Assembly (NCBI GenBank): GCA_964634605.1
Contig: CAZWLJ010000054.1
Span: 1 to 16,374, forward strand
DNA length: 16,374 bases
From: UPXZ01 sp964634605
Lineage (GTDB): Bacteria; Bacteroidota; Bacteroidia; Bacteroidales; Paludibacteraceae
Direction: 5' to 3'
The position numbers and the translations under genes were made by a program. This document shows positions 14,589-16,374 of this stretch, piece by piece (positions within the stretch are counted from its first letter, which is position 1; every line of letters begins with the position of its first letter). The notes beneath the pieces were generated by a model, which saw nothing but the letters and a program-made list of their open reading frames with translations, was not told the origin of the DNA and did not search any database.

Positions 14589-16121
14589 CTACTGTATTAC
14601 TTTCATTTCCACCCGTCGGTTTTGCTGCCGGCCTTCTTCGGTTGTATTGGTTGTTATTGGCATGGATTGTCCGTAGCCTTTGGCGGTTAACCGGTCTGTG
14701 GCAATGCCTTTCTGGTTGAGATATTTCACCACACTTTCGGCACGTGCCTGACTGAGTTTATTGTTTAAGGGCACACTTCCGGTATTGTCGGTATGTCCCT
14801 GAATTTCGAGCCGTGTTGCGGGGTTATCATTCAGGAATTGTATCAGTTTGTCCAAATCGGTGGAGTAACCGGCTTTAATCAGCGCTTTTCCGGTCTCGAA
14901 ATAGATATTGTTCAGCACAATGCTTTGTCCGACCTTGGCTTCCTCTATTCCCAGTTCCAGTTTTACATACAAGGTTGCACTTCGGTTCAATCCTTTGGTG
15001 CTTACTTTTTCAATATTGGAAATATAATCTGCTTTCTTACCCACAACGGTAAAATCACTTTCGGCTTCCAGTTGGGCTAAGAAAGTCCCATCGCCAGCTT
15101 TACTTTGCTTGCTGGTCAGACTGTTTTTGGTCAGATTTGCGACATTAATTTCAGCACCGCCTTCGGGCAAATTACGGGTTTTATTTATCACCACTCCCGA
15201 GAGCGTAAACCGCGGGTCGTTGTGCGAAAGATTAATATTTATCGTTTTCGTGTCAAAATCTGGTTTCCCTATTTTCCGGCTTGTAGTATTTATATTGTTA
15301 AGAATACCCTGAACGTTGTAATCGGCTTCGGTCAGCTGATAGAATGTAACCTGACCATTGGCATCGGTTGTACCGGTTAGTTTTTTACCTTCCGGTCCGC
15401 TCAACGTTAGTTCTACATACGGCAAAGGTTGTCCGGTAGCCTCATCGGTCACCGAAATGGTGATATCGCTTATCCGTTTGGGAATTTCTACAGGAGGCGG
15501 AGGAGGAACAACAACAGGTGCCGGTTTTGGCTTTAGTTTACCAATACTGGTCGCAAAACCTACACTGTAGTACAGCTGATTGCTGATCGATCTACTCAAT
15601 GATTTTCGGTACTCCAGTGTGGCAAGCACAAAGGTTTCATTCCACAACGAAAATTGCAGTCCGGCACCCGGTGAAACACTGAACCCATTTAACTCTTTGT
15701 ATTTTTGAAAATTGGCTTTTAATAACAGAAAAGGAGAAACAATGGATTTGTCGGTCAGCAATTTGAGGTGCGCACCTGCACTTACGTCCAGTAAAAAATT
15801 GCTGCTGCCGTAATACGTTCCTGATTGTTGCAGATAATCGGCCCAGCTGCCATTGAAAGTTCCAATCAGATCGATGTTGGGAGTAATTCCCTGTAAATAA
15901 TCCAGTCCGAAGCCCCCTTCCATATTATTGGCGCGGTTCCAGTTGCCGGTTTTAAGCACATCGCTCAGACTGGTGGCTTTGATGCGCTGAGCGGTTTCCA
16001 CGTCGTTGTAGAAAAAATGCAGACCGATAGTAGGATTCTTCACCGGCTTCTCACTTTGAGCCTGCAGACCAAACAAAGCCATCAGCAGGAATATGGATAG
16101 AAAAATATGTTTCATTGTCAT
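14589..16121 (-). CDS. OmpA-family outer-membrane protein with internal beta-sandwich domains
   Basis: 510 residues. The second in-frame ATG (16115) gives the cleaner signal peptide MKHIFLSIF...LQA-Q, so the true start may be 16115. Residues ~25-195 look like an OmpA-type beta-barrel (alternating hydrophobic strands). ~198-217 is a Pro-rich linker (VVVPPPPPVEIP). ~218-300 is a carboxypeptidase-regulatory-like domain (TDEATGQPLPYVELTLSG, DANGQVTF), and ~310-395 a second, more divergent one. 404-510 is the OmpA C-terminal peptidoglycan-binding domain, with D445 in GHTDNTG and R460, 15 residues apart as in E. coli OmpA D271/R286. It would link the outer membrane to the cell wall. Similar layouts occur in Bacteroidota type IX-associated and porin-like proteins; I see no sorting domain here. 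Confidence 0.93.
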   Translation of the reverse strand: MTMKHIFLSIFLLMALFGLQAQSEKPVKNPTIGLHFFYNDVETAQRIKATSLSDVLKTGNWNRANNMEGGFGLDYLQGITPNIDLIGTFNGSWADYLQQSGTYYGSSNFLLDVSAGAHLKLLTDKSIVSPFLLLKANFQKYKELNGFSVSPGAGLQFSLWNETFVLATLEYRKSLSRSISNQLYYSVGFATSIGKLKPKPAPVVVPPPPPVEIPKRISDITISVTDEATGQPLPYVELTLSGPEGKKLTGTTDANGQVTFYQLTEADYNVQGILNNINTTSRKIGKPDFDTKTININLSHNDPRFTLSGVVINKTRNLPEGGAEINVANLTKNSLTSKQSKAGDGTFLAQLEAESDFTVVGKKADYISNIEKVSTKGLNRSATLYVKLELGIEEAKVGQSIVLNNIYFETGKALIKAGYSTDLDKLIQFLNDNPATRLEIQGHTDNTGSVPLNNKLSQARAESVVKYLNQKGIATDRLTAKGYGQSMPITTNTTEEGRQQNRRVEMKVIQ

Positions 16122-16196
16122 ATGTTTAATTACAATTGTTAGTTCAATTTTACGTAATTGAAATCGTATAAATTGATAATTGAAGAAGGTAATTTA

Positions 16197-16230
16197 CAAC
16201 CCCTTTAGGGGCTTGGGGTTGAGCTTGGGG
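16197..16230. repeat. G/C-block inverted repeat with competing hairpins
   Basis: CAACCCC (16197-16203) pairs with GGGGTTG (16215-16221), while the inner CCCC (16200-16203) can pair instead with GGGG (16208-16211). GCTTGGGG is repeated at 16211-16218 and 16223-16230. It lies just after the stop of the right-edge minus-strand gene. It could act as a terminator there, but the following T content is poor; it also resembles dispersed CCCCTAAAGGGG-type elements. Confidence 0.5.
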
Positions 16231-16234
16231 CTTC

Positions 16235-16374
16235 CTATTCCAATTTTCTCCCCGTTCCGCAATCTTCCTCCGGATTTTCACCTTTCTTTTTATTGCACAC
16301 TCCGAAGACCTGCGGTTCACTCCAGCCCAGATTAAGCGCATCGCTTGTACTTACCGGATTTCCTTTACCGTCAA
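16235..16374 (-). CDS. C-terminal fragment of an unidentified protein (N-terminus off the right edge)
   Basis: One minus-strand frame is open from the window edge to a TAG at 16235-16237, giving 45 residues: DGKGNPVSTSDALNLGWSEP, then QVFGVCNKKKGENPEEDCGT and a GRKLE end. The other two minus frames are broken early by stops. The protein is polar, with two cysteines 11 residues apart and a charged tail. No family is recognised. Reality rests only on the clean frame and plausible residue texture, so it is tentative. If real, it lies ~115 bp upstream of ompA and in the same direction. Confidence 0.5.
   Translation of the reverse strand, partial: DGKGNPVSTSDALNLGWSEPQVFGVCNKKKGENPEEDCGTGRKLE

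Noticed and set aside
16150..16341. 63-codon minus-strand frame near the right edge
   Set aside because: It runs through the G/C-block repeat and has a low-complexity composition; the other frame, ending at 16235, is the better candidate gene end.

Overview
This is a stretch of ordinary-looking chromosome from a member of the Bacteroidota, probably Bacteroidales-like, although the order cannot be fixed from the sequence alone. The assignment rests on four things: a small cargo protein with a type A C-terminal sorting domain for type IX secretion, a surE / small membrane protein / lpxB gene set, promoter -7 elements of the Bacteroidota form TAnnTTTG, and general scarcity of Shine-Dalgarno sequences. 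No rRNA, tRNA, CRISPR array, transposase or integrase was found.

Layout. Positions 1-2069 (minus strand) hold a SWIM zinc-finger protein that runs off the left edge and a 288-residue protein of unknown function. The gap between them is filled with degenerate 7-8 bp tandem repeats and one palindrome. Positions 2070-2650 are a 581-bp gene-free stretch with an AT-rich phased repeat array, inverted repeats and two heptamer tandem repeats. Positions 2651-8269 (plus strand) run surE, then a three-gene extracellular set (type IX cargo, phage-tail-collar protein, subtilisin-like protease with a CUB domain), then a 94-residue membrane protein and lpxB. Positions 8561-9490 (plus) encode a slipin (stomatin-like SPFH protein) whose stop codon overlaps that of the convergent pcm gene (9487-10119, minus). 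Positions 10413-11153 (plus) encode a CHAD-domain protein. Positions 11180-14510 (minus) hold a lipoprotein amidase followed by umuD and umuC, with overlapping stop and start. Positions 14589-16121 (minus) encode an OmpA-family outer-membrane protein. The last 140 bases contain the C-terminal end of another minus-strand gene that enters from the right.

How the genes fit together. surE, the 94-residue membrane gene and lpxB look like a housekeeping unit (nucleotide phosphatase plus lipid A synthesis). It appears to have been split by the block at about 3519-6799, whose three products all carry signal peptides and are packed with gaps of 6 and -8 bp. The collar gene in this block has a sharp AT-rich segment over its collar module, which suggests module exchange. 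umuD and umuC form a self-contained mutagenic translesion polymerase cassette. pcm (isoaspartyl repair), the slipin and the CHAD protein are single genes with no obvious shared pathway.

I found no clear-cut new defence or mobile system. The parts that most deserve a second look are the secreted three-gene insertion between surE and lpxB with its mosaic collar gene, the phased ATATCTGA array near 2212-2285, and the heptamer/octamer repeats that fill the intergenic DNA.
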